From the NCBI GenBank assembly GCA_016213205.1, contig JACRAZ010000098.1, positions 17,587 through 81,586 on the forward strand: a stretch of DNA of 64,000 nucleotides, written 5' to 3'. This DNA is from Burkholderiales bacterium. GTDB lineage: Bacteria > Pseudomonadota > Gammaproteobacteria > Burkholderiales > Burkholderiaceae_C. The notes beneath the pieces are model-generated. The model searched no databases, was not told the origin of the DNA, and saw only the letters and a program-made list of their open reading frames with translations. The stretch's first letter is position 1. Every line of letters begins with the position of its first letter. Below are positions 41,444 through 50,461 of this stretch, piece after piece. Both the position numbers and the translations under genes were made by a program.

Positions 41444-43288
41444 CTATTCAACCGTCACGCTTTTGGCCAGGTTGCGCGGCTTGTCCACATCCGTTCCCCG
41501 CGCGCAGGCCGTGTGGTAGGCCAGCAGCTGCAGCGGCACCACGTGCAGGATGGGGGACAACGCGCCGTAGTGCTCGGGCATGCGGATCACGTGGATGCCG
41601 GGGCCGGAGGCGATGTGGGTGTCGCTGTCGGCAAACACGAACAGCTCGCCTCCGCGGGCGCGCACTTCCTGCATGTTGCTCTTCAACTTTTCCAGCAGCG
41701 CGTCGTTGGGTGCCACGGTCACCACCGGCATCGCGGCGGTCACCAGCGCCAGCGGGCCGTGCTTCAGCTCACCGGCCGGGTAGGCCTCGGCGTGGATGTA
41801 GCTGATTTCCTTGAGCTTCAGCGCGCCTTCCAGCGCCACCGGGTAGTGCAGGCCGCGGCCCAGGAACAACGCGTTTTCCTTGCGCGCAAACTCCTCGGCC
41901 CAGGCAATGACCTGCGGCTCCAGCGCCAGCACCGCCTGCACCGCGCTGGGCAGGTGGCGCAGCGCCTTCAGGTGTTCCGCTTCCTGCGCCTCGGTGAGGC
42001 GGCCGCGCGTCTGCGCCAGCGCCAGCGTCAGCAGGAACAGCGCTACCAGCTGGGTGGTGAAGGCCTTGGTGGAGGCCACACCGATTTCCACCCCGGCGCG
42101 GGTGACGAAGGCCAGCGCGCACTCGCGCACCATCGCGCTGGTGGCCACGTTGCACACCGTCAGCGTGTGCGGCATGCCCTGGCCCCGCGCATGCTTCAGC
42201 GCGGCGATGGTGTCGGCCGTCTCGCCGCTCTGGCTGATGGTGACCACCAGCGTCTTCGGGTCGGGCACGCTGTCGCGGTAGCGGTATTCGCTGGCGATCT
42301 CCACGCTGGTGGGAATGCCGGCGATCGATTCGAGCCAGTACTTCGCCGTGCTGCCCGAGTAGTAGCTGGTGCCGCAGGCCAGGATCAGCACCTTGTCGAT
42401 GTCCTTGAACACCTTGTAGGCGCCGTCGCCGAACAGCTCGGGCGAGATGCCGCCCACGCCTTCCAGCGTGTCGGCAATCGCGCGCGGCTGCTCGAAGATT
42501 TCCTTCTGCATGTAGTGCCGGTAGGGCCCGAGCTCGGCCGCGCCGGAGTGCGCGTGCACGGTGCGCACCTCGCGCTGCACCGGCTTGTGGCTGCCGTCGG
42601 CCTGGCGCGCCACCACCCAGTGCTTGCCCAGCTGCAGGTCGACGATGTCGCCTTCTTCCAGGTAGGCGATCTGGTCGGTCACGCCGGCCAGCGCCATCGC
42701 GTCGCTGGCCAGGAAGGTCTCGCCCTGGCCCACGCCCAGCACCAGCGGCGAGCCTTCGCGCGCGCCCACCACGCGCTGCGGCTCGTCGCGGCAGAACACG
42801 GCAATGGCGTAGGCGCCCTTCAGGCGGCGGGTGGCGCGCTGCACCGCGTCGAACAGGTCGCCGTCGTACAGGTGGTTGATCAGGTGGGCGATGACCTCGG
42901 TGTCGGTCTGGCTCTCGAACACGAAGCCCTTGGCCTGCAGCTCGGCGCGCAGTTCGTCGTGGTTCTCGATGATGCCGTTGTGGACCAGCGCGATGCGCGC
43001 GGCGCCGTTCGGCCCGGTGGAGAAGTGCGGGTGCGCGTTGTGCACCGCGGGCGCGCCGTGCGTGGCCCAGCGGGTGTGGGCGATGCCGGTGCCCGACTGC
43101 ACGGCTTCGGTGTTCACCTGCGCATCGAGCTCGGCCACGCGCGAGGTGCTGCGCGTGCGGCGCAGCAGGCCGTCCTGGTGCACGGCCACGCCGCAGCTGT
43201 CATAACCGCGGTATTCCAGCCGCTTCAGGCCTTCGACCAGGATCGGAACGATGTTGCGCGTGCTGACCGCGCCGACGATGCCACACAT
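41444..43288 (-). CDS. glmS: Glutamine-fructose-6-phosphate aminotransferase (isomerising)
   Basis: A 614-residue enzyme of full length. Cys2 (MCGIVGA) is the glutaminase nucleophile after Met removal. The glutaminase domain has 'TRWATHGAPAVHNAHPH' and 'HNGIIENHDELR'. Two SIS domains follow ('ACGTSYYSGSTAKYWLES', 'TISQSGETADTIAAL', 'ALEGALKLKEISYIHAEAY'). The end 'DVDKPRNLAKSVTVE' is the conserved glmS C-terminus, whose DNA is the Tn7 target-recognition site. Makes glucosamine-6-phosphate for peptidoglycan and LPS. A divergent Lrp-type gene lies 167 bp upstream. Confidence 0.98.
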   Translation of the reverse strand: MCGIVGAVSTRNIVPILVEGLKRLEYRGYDSCGVAVHQDGLLRRTRSTSRVAELDAQVNTEAVQSGTGIAHTRWATHGAPAVHNAHPHFSTGPNGAARIALVHNGIIENHDELRAELQAKGFVFESQTDTEVIAHLINHLYDGDLFDAVQRATRRLKGAYAIAVFCRDEPQRVVGAREGSPLVLGVGQGETFLASDAMALAGVTDQIAYLEEGDIVDLQLGKHWVVARQADGSHKPVQREVRTVHAHSGAAELGPYRHYMQKEIFEQPRAIADTLEGVGGISPELFGDGAYKVFKDIDKVLILACGTSYYSGSTAKYWLESIAGIPTSVEIASEYRYRDSVPDPKTLVVTISQSGETADTIAALKHARGQGMPHTLTVCNVATSAMVRECALAFVTRAGVEIGVASTKAFTTQLVALFLLTLALAQTRGRLTEAQEAEHLKALRHLPSAVQAVLALEPQVIAWAEEFARKENALFLGRGLHYPVALEGALKLKEISYIHAEAYPAGELKHGPLALVTAAMPVVTVAPNDALLEKLKSNMQEVRARGGELFVFADSDTHIASGPGIHVIRMPEHYGALSPILHVVPLQLLAYHTACARGTDVDKPRNLAKSVTVE

Positions 43289-43396
43289 CTGGAAAGCTCC
43301 CGAAGAGGTTCAAGGGTGAACGATGGGAGCGGATGCTAGGCAGCCCCGGCAGAAGCATGCGTGCAAAATTCGCCTTCCGGTGAAATTTTCGATCAA

Positions 43397-43423
43397 GCAA
43401 TGAACCGTGTGATCGATCATTGC
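43397..43423. promoter_or_regulatory. Palindromic operator between glmS and the Lrp-type gene
   Basis: A perfect inverted repeat GCAATGA-(13 bp)-TCATTGC surrounds the 10-bp palindrome TGATCGATCA (43410-43419). It is AT-rich against the local background and sits 32 bp before the Lrp/AsnC gene; a likely autoregulatory and/or glmS site. Confidence 0.55.
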
Positions 43424-43454
43424 ATTTCAAGCTCCATGGTGAAATGATTCGCCA

Positions 43455-43934
43455 ATGATTGAACTCGACGCCCTGGACCGCCGGCTGCTGGAACTGCTGC
43501 AGGACGATGCTTCACGCGCCAACCAGGCGCTGGCCGAGGCCGCGCACGCCTCGCCGGCCACCACCTTGCGCCGCGTGCGTCGGCTGGTGGAGGCCGGTGT
43601 CATCGAGCGCCAGATCGCCATCGTCTCGCCGCAGCAGGTGGCGGGGCTCACGGCGCTGGTGGAGGTGTCGCTCGATGCCCAGGGCGCCGAGCGGCTGGCC
43701 GCCTTCGAGCAGCGCGCGGTGGCCGACCCGGCGGTGCAGCAGTGCTACCGCGTCTCGCCTGGGCCGGATTTCGTGCTGGTGGTGTGGGCGCCCGACATGG
43801 CGGCCTACCACGCGCTGGTGCAGCGCCTGTTCACGCAGGATGCCAACGTGCGCAACGTGAAGGCCTTCTTCAGCGTGCACCGGGCGAAGTTCGAGCCGCG
43901 CGTGACCTTGCCGGGCGCCGCTGGCGGGGCTTGA
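43455..43934 (+). CDS. Lrp/AsnC family transcriptional regulator
   Basis: A 159-residue protein. N-terminal HTH ('LDALDRRLLELLQDDASRAN', 'AHASPATTLRRVRRLVEAG') and C-terminal AsnC/RAM domain ('VEVSLDAQGAERLAAFEQRA', 'CYRVSPGPDFVLVVWAPDM', 'NVRNVKAFFSVHRAKFEP') are complete. Divergent from glmS. The small-molecule effector, normally an amino acid, cannot be read from sequence. Confidence 0.95.
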   Translation: MIELDALDRRLLELLQDDASRANQALAEAAHASPATTLRRVRRLVEAGVIERQIAIVSPQQVAGLTALVEVSLDAQGAERLAAFEQRAVADPAVQQCYRVSPGPDFVLVVWAPDMAAYHALVQRLFTQDANVRNVKAFFSVHRAKFEPRVTLPGAAGGA

Positions 43935-44051
43935 GCGGCGCTGCGTTGGCCAGCGCCAGGGTCCCACAACGACGAAGGCCCGGGGACCGACACACGGTCG
44001 GCCCTCGGGCCCATCCTGGTCGACGCACGGGTCGACCCGGCGTCACCGGGT

Positions 44052-44073
44052 CCGGTCGGCCGCGGCCGACCGG
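44052..44073. terminator. 22-bp perfect GC palindrome between convergent genes
   Basis: A perfect palindrome with CCGGTCGGCC arms lies 6 bp after the PEP-CTERM gene stop (minus strand) and about 120 bp after the Lrp-type gene. It is preceded by other GC hairpins (43978-44010). It would form a strong stem but has no T tract. Confidence 0.5.
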
Positions 44074-44079
44074 TCGGCG

Positions 44080-44592
44080 TCAGGCGCGCCGGCGGCCGGC
44101 GGCCAGGCCGGCCAGCAGCGTGCCGACGAGCAACAGCGTCGCCGGCTCCGGCACCGTGGAGGTGACCGCACCGCCGGTGAAATTGCGCACGTTGTTGCAG
44201 TTGCCGCATTCCCAGGACTTGGTCGTGAAGTCGTAGGACTGGCCCAGGGCCAGCGCGATGGTGCCGCCGGCGTCGGTCAACGCGCTGGCGAAGGCCAGGT
44301 TCATGTAGTCGGAGACGTTGCCCAGCGTCAGCACGAGGTTGAGCGGCGAACTCAGCGGGTTGACCGCAGCAGACGCGCCGTAGTCGATGGCCGGGCGCTG
44401 CGCACCGGCGGTGAAGTGGATGGACCAGTTCGAGTAAGTGGCGGTGGCCGCGTCGTAGGTGAACGATCCGCTGGCGGTGCTGCCATCGTCCAGCGTGGCG
44501 CCGGACAAGGACCAGGTCACCGGCGCGGCGGCGGCAGTGCCAGCCAGCAAGGCTGCGGCGGCCAGGGTGCCGAGGGAACGGATCAAACTCAT
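44080..44592 (-). CDS. PEP-CTERM sorting domain protein
   Basis: A 170-residue exported protein. The start at 44592 has GGAGTCCTC upstream. Signal peptide 'LGTLAAAALLAGTAAAAP', then a beta-rich Ser/Thr/Gly domain ('SLSGATLDDGSTASGSFTYD') and a CxxC pair ('WECGNCNNVR'). The C-terminus has the PEP-CTERM signal 'VPEPATLLLVGTLLAGLAAG' followed by RRRA, recognised by exosortase (EpsH-type). It is a small surface or exopolysaccharide-associated protein; no partner genes are nearby. Confidence 0.92.
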   Translation of the reverse strand: MSLIRSLGTLAAAALLAGTAAAAPVTWSLSGATLDDGSTASGSFTYDAATATYSNWSIHFTAGAQRPAIDYGASAAVNPLSSPLNLVLTLGNVSDYMNLAFASALTDAGGTIALALGQSYDFTTKSWECGNCNNVRNFTGGAVTSTVPEPATLLLVGTLLAGLAAGRRRA

Positions 44593-44797
44593 GAGGACTC
44601 CAGTGATGGGATGTGCAGGGTGAACACGCCCGCCACGCGGACGTTGCCCCACGCCGTTAGCAAGGCCCGCGCCACACCGGTGCTGCCAACACCGATCCAC
44701 CTCGTGCAATGGCCCGCGGCCCCACGCACGGCAACGGCCCGCCGGCGAGGCGCTGTAAAGAAACTCGACAGTGCACCGGGCCGGCGCGTGGCCGGCC

Positions 44798-45979
44798 TCA
44801 CAGCTTCAGCAGCGCCAGCCCCTTGAGGTATTCGCCCTCGGGAAACTCGATCGTCGTCGGGTGGTCGCAGGCGCCCTCCAGGCGCTGCAGGATCACCGCG
44901 TTCACGCCCGCATCCAGCCCCGCGCCGGCCACGATCTTGTGGAACAGCTCGGCCCCGATGCCGCCCGAGCACGAGAAGGTGAGCAGCAGCCCGCCCGGGG
45001 CCAGCAGCTTGAGCGCGAGGCGGTTGATGTCCTTGTAGGCGCGCGAGGCCCGCTCGGCATGCGCCGCGCTGGGCGCGAACTTCGGCGGGTCCAGCACGAT
45101 GGCGTCGAAGCTTGCGCCCTCCTTCAGCTGCTGGCGCAGGTACTGGTTCACGTCGGCATCGGCAAACACGCAGGCCGCGTCGTCGAAGCCGTTGCGGCGC
45201 ACGTTCTGGCGCGCCTGCTCCAGCGCGGGGCCGGAGGAATCGACGCTGGTCACCTGCGTGGCCCCGCCGGCCAGTGCCGCCACGCTGAAGCCGCCGGTGT
45301 AGCTGTAGCAGTTGAGCACGGTCTTCGCCCCGAGCTGGCGCACCAGTTGCGCAAAGCGGTGGCGGTTGTCGCGCTGGTCCAGGTAGTAGCCGGTCTTGTG
45401 GCCCAGCGCCACGTCCAGGCCCAGTTGCCAGCCGTGTTCGGTGATGCTCAGTTCGGTGGCGCCCTCGCCGTGCAGCCAGCCGGTGCGGGGCGCCAGGCCC
45501 TCGAGCCCGCGCACGCCGGAATCCGAGCGTTCGTACAAACGCCCGAGGCCGGTGATGGCGCACAGCTGCCGCGCGATCACCTCGCGCCAGCGTTCGGTGC
45601 CGGCGGCGAGGAACTGCGCGCTCAGCGTGTCGCCATAGCGGTCGACGATCAGGCCGGGCAGGCCGTCCGCCTCGCCATGCACCAGGCGCACGCCGTCGCT
45701 CTGGATGCCCAGCCGCGCGCGCAGCGCCACCGCGCGCTCGAGCCGGCGCTGGAAGAAGGCCTCGTCGATGCGCTCGGCCTCGTCGAAGCTCCAGGCCCGC
45801 ACGCGGATCATCGAACTGGGGCTGAAGGCGGCCCAGGCCAGGAACTGGCCATCGTGCGATGCCACGCGCACGGTCTCGCCGGCATCGGCGCTGCCCTTGG
45901 CGATGCTGCCCTGGAACACCCAGGGGTGGCGGCGCAGCAGCGAACGCTCCTTGCCCGCGCGCAGTGTGATCGTCTTCAT
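44798..45979 (-). CDS. rlmI: 23S rRNA (cytosine-C5) methyltransferase RlmI-like
   Basis: A 393-residue protein, the family length. PUA-like N-terminus ('LRAGKERSLLRRHPWVFQGS'), linker, and Rossmann methyltransferase domain with 'GHKTGYYLDQRDNR', SAM-binding 'VLNCYSYTGGFSVAALAGGA', 'VTSVDSSGPALEQARQNV', catalytic 'DAIVLDPPKFAPS', and 'LLLTFSCSGGIGAELFHKIV'. In E. coli RlmI methylates C1962 of 23S rRNA. It is separated from xerC by a 150-bp region carrying a palindromic repeat. Confidence 0.92.
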   Translation of the reverse strand: MKTITLRAGKERSLLRRHPWVFQGSIAKGSADAGETVRVASHDGQFLAWAAFSPSSMIRVRAWSFDEAERIDEAFFQRRLERAVALRARLGIQSDGVRLVHGEADGLPGLIVDRYGDTLSAQFLAAGTERWREVIARQLCAITGLGRLYERSDSGVRGLEGLAPRTGWLHGEGATELSITEHGWQLGLDVALGHKTGYYLDQRDNRHRFAQLVRQLGAKTVLNCYSYTGGFSVAALAGGATQVTSVDSSGPALEQARQNVRRNGFDDAACVFADADVNQYLRQQLKEGASFDAIVLDPPKFAPSAAHAERASRAYKDINRLALKLLAPGGLLLTFSCSGGIGAELFHKIVAGAGLDAGVNAVILQRLEGACDHPTTIEFPEGEYLKGLALLKL

Positions 45980-46012
45980 CAGGACCGCCCGGCCGTTCCG
46001 AAGGTCCTGAAC

Positions 46013-46050
46013 GCCCCCTCGGGGGGCCGCGAACGAAGTGAGCTGGGGGG
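46013..46050. repeat. Intergenic palindromic mini-repeat (CCCCCTCGGGGG type)
   Basis: GCCCCCTCGGGGGGC (46013-46027) followed by CGCGAACGAAGTGAGCTGGG lies between rlmI and xerC. The 15-base core is identical to the element inserted in nagG (27925-27939 on the complement), and the GCGAA that follows is shared. Such repeats are common between genes in Burkholderiales. Confidence 0.65.
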
Positions 46051-46131
46051 CGTCATGGGGCCGGATTGTCACGCGTCCCCGGCAGGGGACAGTCCTTGCG
46101 GACTGTCCGGTGCCTGGCGAGGCGGCCGGGG

Positions 46132-47094
46132 CTAACGCCTTTTCGCGCGCGGGTGGGCCGCGTCGTACACCTTGGCCAGGTGCTGGTAGTCGAGCCGGGT
46201 GTAGACCTGGGTGGTGCTGATGTTGGCGTGGCCCAGCAGTTCCTGCACCGCGCGCAGGTCGCCGCTGGATTGCAGCAGGTGCGAGGCAAAGCTGTGGCGG
46301 AGCATGTGCGGGTGCACGCCGGTGGGCAGGCCGGCGGCCAGCGCCAGCGCCTTGAGCCGCGTGCGCACCTGCGAGGCCGAAAGCCGCGCCCCCCGCTGGC
46401 TGACGAACAGCGCCGCCTCGCCGGGCAGCGCCAGCCCGGGCCGGTGGGCCAGCCAGGCCGCCAGTGCCTGCAGCGCGGGCCCGCCCACCGGCAGGCTGCG
46501 CCGCTTGCTGCCCTTGCCCAGCACGTGCACGCTGGCATCGGCGGCGTCCACCCAGCCGGCGGCCTCGGCACCGGGTTGATGGTCCAGCGCCACCAGTTCG
46601 CCCACGCGCAGGCCGCAGCCGTAGAGCAGCTCCACGATGCAATGGTCGCGCGCGGTCAGCGCAGCGGGGGTGCCGGCGCCTTCGGCCTGCGCACCGGCGG
46701 CGCCTTCGGCCGCCTGCGCCAGCGCCACCGCCTGGTCCACCGGCAGGGCCTTGGGCAGCGCCTGCGCGGCCTTGGGCGGGCGCAGGCCCTCCACCGGGTT
46801 GTGCGGCACCATGCGTTCACGCCCCCAGTAGCGGTAGAGGCCCCGCCAGGCCGAGAGCGTGAGCGCAATGCTGCGCGGGCCCAGGCCGCGCTCGCGCAGC
46901 TTGGCCGTCCAGCGGCGCAGGTGGTGCGGCTGGGCCTGCGGCAGCGCCACCGCATCGGCCGCGGCCAGGGCCTGCAGTTCGGCCAGGGCGTTGCTGTAAA
47001 GCGTGAGTGAACGCGCCGCCAGGCGGCGCTCCACACGCAGGTACTGCAGGAAGCGCTCGATCCCGGGCGCCAGCGCCGGCACCGGCGCCGTCAT
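46132..47094 (-). CDS. xerC: Tyrosine recombinase XerC
   Basis: A 320-residue recombinase. N-terminal SAM-like domain ('LQYLRVERRLAARSLTLYS') and catalytic domain with Arg in 'LYGCGLRVGEL', Lys in 'VLGKGSKRRSLP', 'HPHMLRHSFASHLL' (HxxR), and 'LGHANISTTQVYT' (His and nucleophile Tyr). Resolves chromosome dimers at dif with XerD. A Gly/Ala-rich insertion near 130-145 lengthens it slightly. The neighbouring DUF484 and dapF genes are the usual context. Confidence 0.95.
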   Translation of the reverse strand: MTAPVPALAPGIERFLQYLRVERRLAARSLTLYSNALAELQALAAADAVALPQAQPHHLRRWTAKLRERGLGPRSIALTLSAWRGLYRYWGRERMVPHNPVEGLRPPKAAQALPKALPVDQAVALAQAAEGAAGAQAEGAGTPAALTARDHCIVELLYGCGLRVGELVALDHQPGAEAAGWVDAADASVHVLGKGSKRRSLPVGGPALQALAAWLAHRPGLALPGEAALFVSQRGARLSASQVRTRLKALALAAGLPTGVHPHMLRHSFASHLLQSSGDLRAVQELLGHANISTTQVYTRLDYQHLAKVYDAAHPRAKRR

Positions 47095-47098
47095 CGCA

Positions 47099-47779
47099 TC
47101 AGGCCTGCGGCAGCAGGCGCGAGAGGCCGGCGCTGGCGATCTCGCCCACGCGCTGCAGGAACTCGGTGCCCATGTCGGCGGTGTAGCGGGTGGGGTCGGG
47201 CGAGCCCAGTACCATCAGGCCGAAACACTCGTCGCGGCCCGGGCGGTGCAGCGGGATCAGGGCCACCGAGGCCGCCGCGGCCGGATCGGCCAGCCAGGTG
47301 GTGGCCTCGAAGCCGGCATTGGCGCCGCAGTAGGGCTGCACCAGGCTGACGGCGAAGCTCAGCGTGTCGGGCGACACGCCCTGCGTGAACGAGGCCGCCA
47401 CGAAGGTGGCCTCCACGCCCCACAGGCGCAGTGCGGCCTGCGGGATCAGGAACTCGTGTTTCAGCGTGGCCAGCAGCACATCGGGCAGCGCGGCCGGGTT
47501 GGGCGCCATCAGGATGGCGCGGGTCCAGCGGTGCAGGCGGTCGGCGATGGCCACGTTCTCCTGGCCATGGCGGATCATCTCCATGATCTTGCGCTCGAGG
47601 CCGCGCACCTTCTCGCGCTGCATCTCCATCTGCCGCTCCTGCAGCGAGACGGCCCGCTGCCCGTGCGGGCTGGTGAGCTGGATGGTGGCCAGCAGCTCGG
47701 CATGGCGTTCGAAGAAGCCCGGCGTGTTGGCCAGGTAGTTCGCGATGTCGGTCTCGGTGATGGCGCCCTCGAGGGTCAT
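47099..47779 (-). CDS. DUF484 family protein
   Basis: A 226-residue protein. The start at 47779 overlaps the dapF stop (ATGA); the longer open frame is therefore rejected. DUF484 features: 'DIANYLANTPGFFERHAELL', 'HGQRAVSLQERQMEMQREKV' and a GAF-like C-terminal region ('CFGLMVLGSPDPTRY', 'MGTEFLQRVGEIA'). The gene is widely found between dapF and xerC. Function is unknown. Confidence 0.93.
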   Translation of the reverse strand: MTLEGAITETDIANYLANTPGFFERHAELLATIQLTSPHGQRAVSLQERQMEMQREKVRGLERKIMEMIRHGQENVAIADRLHRWTRAILMAPNPAALPDVLLATLKHEFLIPQAALRLWGVEATFVAASFTQGVSPDTLSFAVSLVQPYCGANAGFEATTWLADPAAAASVALIPLHRPGRDECFGLMVLGSPDPTRYTADMGTEFLQRVGEIASAGLSRLLPQA

Positions 47780-48630
47780 AGTTGAATCTCTCCTTCGAAC
47801 ACGGTTTCCGCAGGGCCCGTCATGCGCACGGTGGCCTCGTCGGCCGGCCACTCCACGGTGAGCAGGCCACCGCGGGCCTGCACGTCCACGCGCCGGTCCA
47901 GCCAGCCCAGGCGGATGCCGGCCACCACCGCCGCACAGGCGCCGGTGCCGCAGGCCAGGGTTTCGCCGGCGCCGCGTTCGAACACGCGCAAGGCGATCTG
48001 GTCGCGGCCGAGCACCTGCATGAAACCGGCGTTCACCTTGTTCGGAAAGCGCGCATGCGCCTCGATCACGGGGCCGAGTGCGAGCACGGGCGCCTCGCGC
48101 ACATCGACCACGCGCTGCACCGCGTGCGGGTTGCCCATGGACAGCACCGCCACCTCGACCCGCCGGCCCTCGCCCACATCCAGCGGCCAGAGCTCGAAGT
48201 TCCCTTCCCGCCGCGACGACAGGCCGGCCGCGTCGAAGGGCACGCGCGCCAGCTCGAAGATCGGGCGGTTCATGTCCACCGTGACGCGGCCGTCGTCCTG
48301 CAACTCCAGCGCGAGCAGGTTGTTCACCGTCTCGACCTTGATGGACTTGCGTTCGGTGAGGCCGCGCTGGTGCACGAACTTCACGAAGCAGCGCGCGCCG
48401 TTGCCGCAGTGCTCGACCTCGTCGCCGCTGTTGTTGAAGATGCGGTAGCGGAAATCGACACCCGGCGTCTGCGCGGGCTCGACCAGCAGGATCTGGTCGG
48501 CGCCCACGCCGAAGCGGCGGTCGCCCAGGCGGCGCAGTTGGTCCGGGGTCAGCTCGATCGGCGTGCGCGTGCCGTCGAGCACGACGAAGTCGTTGCCGGC
48601 ACCGTGCATCTTGGTGAATCGCAGGTTCAT
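47776..48630 (-). CDS. dapF: Diaminopimelate epimerase
   Basis: A 284-residue epimerase converting LL- to meso-diaminopimelate, for lysine and peptidoglycan. Both catalytic Cys motifs are seen: 'NSGDEVEHCGNGARCF' and 'AGETLACGTGACAAVV'. N-terminus 'FTKMHGAGNDFVVLDG' is canonical. Overlaps the DUF484 gene by four bases. Confidence 0.97.
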   Translation of the reverse strand: MNLRFTKMHGAGNDFVVLDGTRTPIELTPDQLRRLGDRRFGVGADQILLVEPAQTPGVDFRYRIFNNSGDEVEHCGNGARCFVKFVHQRGLTERKSIKVETVNNLLALELQDDGRVTVDMNRPIFELARVPFDAAGLSSRREGNFELWPLDVGEGRRVEVAVLSMGNPHAVQRVVDVREAPVLALGPVIEAHARFPNKVNAGFMQVLGRDQIALRVFERGAGETLACGTGACAAVVAGIRLGWLDRRVDVQARGGLLTVEWPADEATVRMTGPAETVFEGEIQL

Positions 48631-48660
48631 GGGGGTGGATTATCGGCCGGCAACCCGCGC

Positions 48661-49566
48661 CTATGGGGGCGGCACGGTGTCATACAGCGAGCCCTGCCCC
48701 GCCGGCCGGGTCTTGAAGCGCCGGTGCACCCACAGGTACTGCGCCGGGTTGCGGCGGATCTCGTCGGCGATCCAGCGGTTCATGCGGGTGGTGGCGGCGA
48801 TGTCGTCGTCCGCGCCGGGGAAGTCGTCCCAGGGCGGCAGGAAGCGCACCCGCCAGCCCTGACCGCCGGGCAGGATCTCGGCCAGCACCGGCTGCACCAG
48901 CATGTTCAGCGATCGGGCCATGCGCGCCGGCGCCAGCAGCGTGGCCGCCTCCACGTGGAAGAAGGGCACGAAGGCGGCGTCCTTGAGGCCGAAATCCATG
49001 TCCGGCAGGTTGAAGAAGGCATGGCCCCGCTTGACCGCGCGCACCAGCGGCAGCGCCGTCTCGTGGCGCGAGAACACCTGGCCCTGGTTGTGGCGCAGGC
49101 GGCCGCGCCGCATCGCGGCATCGAACACCGGGTTGCTCTGGGCCTGGTAGATCGAGGCCACCTGCTTGCGCTGGAACAGCTGGGTCGAGGCGCCGGCCAC
49201 GTCCAGCGCCACGAAGTGCGGCACCAGCCACATCACCGGGCGCTCGCTGCGCTCGGCCAGGCCGATGTCGCCCTCCACGTGGATCAGCCGCTTCAGCCGC
49301 GCGGGCGAGGCATACCAGAGCAGCCCGCGCTCGAGCAGGCTGCGGCCCAGCCACTGGAAGTGCTCACGCACCAGCGCCTGGCGCGCGGTCTCGTCCAGCT
49401 CGGGCAGGCACAGCGCCACGTTGCGCAGCGCCACGCGGCGGCGCGAGCGGCCCAGCCGGTGCAGCAGGCGGCCGAGCGCGCGGCCCAGCGCGGCCTGCAC
49501 GCCCAGCGGCAGCAGGTGCACCCCCCACAGCAGGCCCAGCACCAGATGGGCAGGCCAGTGCTTCAT
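48661..49566 (-). CDS. LpxL/HtrB-type lipid A acyltransferase
   Basis: A 301-residue inner-membrane acyltransferase. N-terminal hydrophobic segment 'LVLGLLWGVHLLPLGVQAAL'. The HX4D active-site motif is in 'VPHFVALDVAG' (His and Asp). 'MRRGRLRHNQGQVFSRHETA' and 'FFNLPDMDFGLKDAAFVPFF' match the family. The final 'QYLWVHRRFKTRP' is typical. Adds a secondary acyl chain to lipid A. Its start overlaps the end of the paralogous gene upstream (ATGA), forming a pair. Confidence 0.9.
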   Translation of the reverse strand: MKHWPAHLVLGLLWGVHLLPLGVQAALGRALGRLLHRLGRSRRRVALRNVALCLPELDETARQALVREHFQWLGRSLLERGLLWYASPARLKRLIHVEGDIGLAERSERPVMWLVPHFVALDVAGASTQLFQRKQVASIYQAQSNPVFDAAMRRGRLRHNQGQVFSRHETALPLVRAVKRGHAFFNLPDMDFGLKDAAFVPFFHVEAATLLAPARMARSLNMLVQPVLAEILPGGQGWRVRFLPPWDDFPGADDDIAATTRMNRWIADEIRRNPAQYLWVHRRFKTRPAGQGSLYDTVPPP

Positions 49567-50453
49567 GGCGCCGGCTCCTCGACGCCGGCGGCATCGGCAC
49601 GCCGCGGCTGCTTGAATCGGTGGTAGCCCCAGAGGTACTGGCCGGGGGCCTGCAGGATCAGCCGCTCCATGTCGCGGTTCAGCGCGGTGGCGCTGGCCAG
49701 CTGCAGGGCCTCGGCGCTGGTGCCCTCGGCCGGTGGCGCGGCCTGGGGCGCCTGCACGCGCAGCACGTAGCCCGCGCCACGCGGCAGGCGTTCGGCCCAG
49801 ATCAGCAGCGGTGCGGCCCGTGTCTGCTGCACCAGGCGGGTGGCCAGGGTCATGGTGTAGGCCGGCTGGCCGAAAAACGGCGCCCACACGCCCATGCCTT
49901 CGGGCGGCACCTGGTCGGGCAGCAGGCCCACCGTCTCGCCCCGGCGCAGCGCGCGGATCATCTGGCGCACGCCGGCCAGCGCGGCCGGCGCGGTTTCCAG
50001 GCCCGGGCGGCGGCGCGCGGTTTCCTGCAGCGTGCGCAACCAGGCCTGGCGTGCCGGGCGGTACATCGCGGTCATGTGGGCGCGTTCACCCCAGCGTTCC
50101 ACATAGGCCTGGGCACACACCTCGAAGCAGCCCAGGTGCGGCGTCAGCAGCACCAGGCCATGGCCGGCGTCGAGCGCGGCGTCGATGAGCTCGGCCCCCT
50201 GCCAGCGCACCAGCGCGCCCAGCGGGCGATCGGCCGGCCGCAGCCACAACCAGGGCAGCTCGGCCACCATGCGGCCGGTTTCGGCCACCGCCTGGCGGCG
50301 CACGGCCGGCGCCAGGCCGGCCAGCGCCGCGTGCGCGCGCAGGCGGCGGCGGTAGGCGGGCGACAGTGCATAGGCCAGCCACCCCAGCAGGCCGCCCCAG
50401 GCGTGCAGGGTGCCCAGGGATCGGCGCGCGAGCCAGCGCATCAGGGTCAGCAT
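49563..50453 (-). CDS. LpxL-like lysophospholipid/lipid A acyltransferase
   Basis: A 296-residue paralogue of the next gene. Motif HX4E in 'LLTPHLGCFEVCAQAY' replaces the HX4D form. 'ALRRGETVGLLPDQVPPEG', 'GVWAPFFGQPAYTMTLATRL' and 'QYLWGYHRFKQP' are family features. The two tandem genes probably add two different acyl chains or one acts on another lipid. The divergent metK leader starts just upstream. Confidence 0.9.
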   Translation of the reverse strand: MLTLMRWLARRSLGTLHAWGGLLGWLAYALSPAYRRRLRAHAALAGLAPAVRRQAVAETGRMVAELPWLWLRPADRPLGALVRWQGAELIDAALDAGHGLVLLTPHLGCFEVCAQAYVERWGERAHMTAMYRPARQAWLRTLQETARRRPGLETAPAALAGVRQMIRALRRGETVGLLPDQVPPEGMGVWAPFFGQPAYTMTLATRLVQQTRAAPLLIWAERLPRGAGYVLRVQAPQAAPPAEGTSAEALQLASATALNRDMERLILQAPGQYLWGYHRFKQPRRADAAGVEEPAP

Positions 50454-50461
50454 GCTGTTCG

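Noticed and set aside
43935..44079. GC-rich stems as a possible CRISPR or REP array
   Set aside because: The stems differ in sequence and are not regularly spaced; they fit a terminator region between convergent genes.
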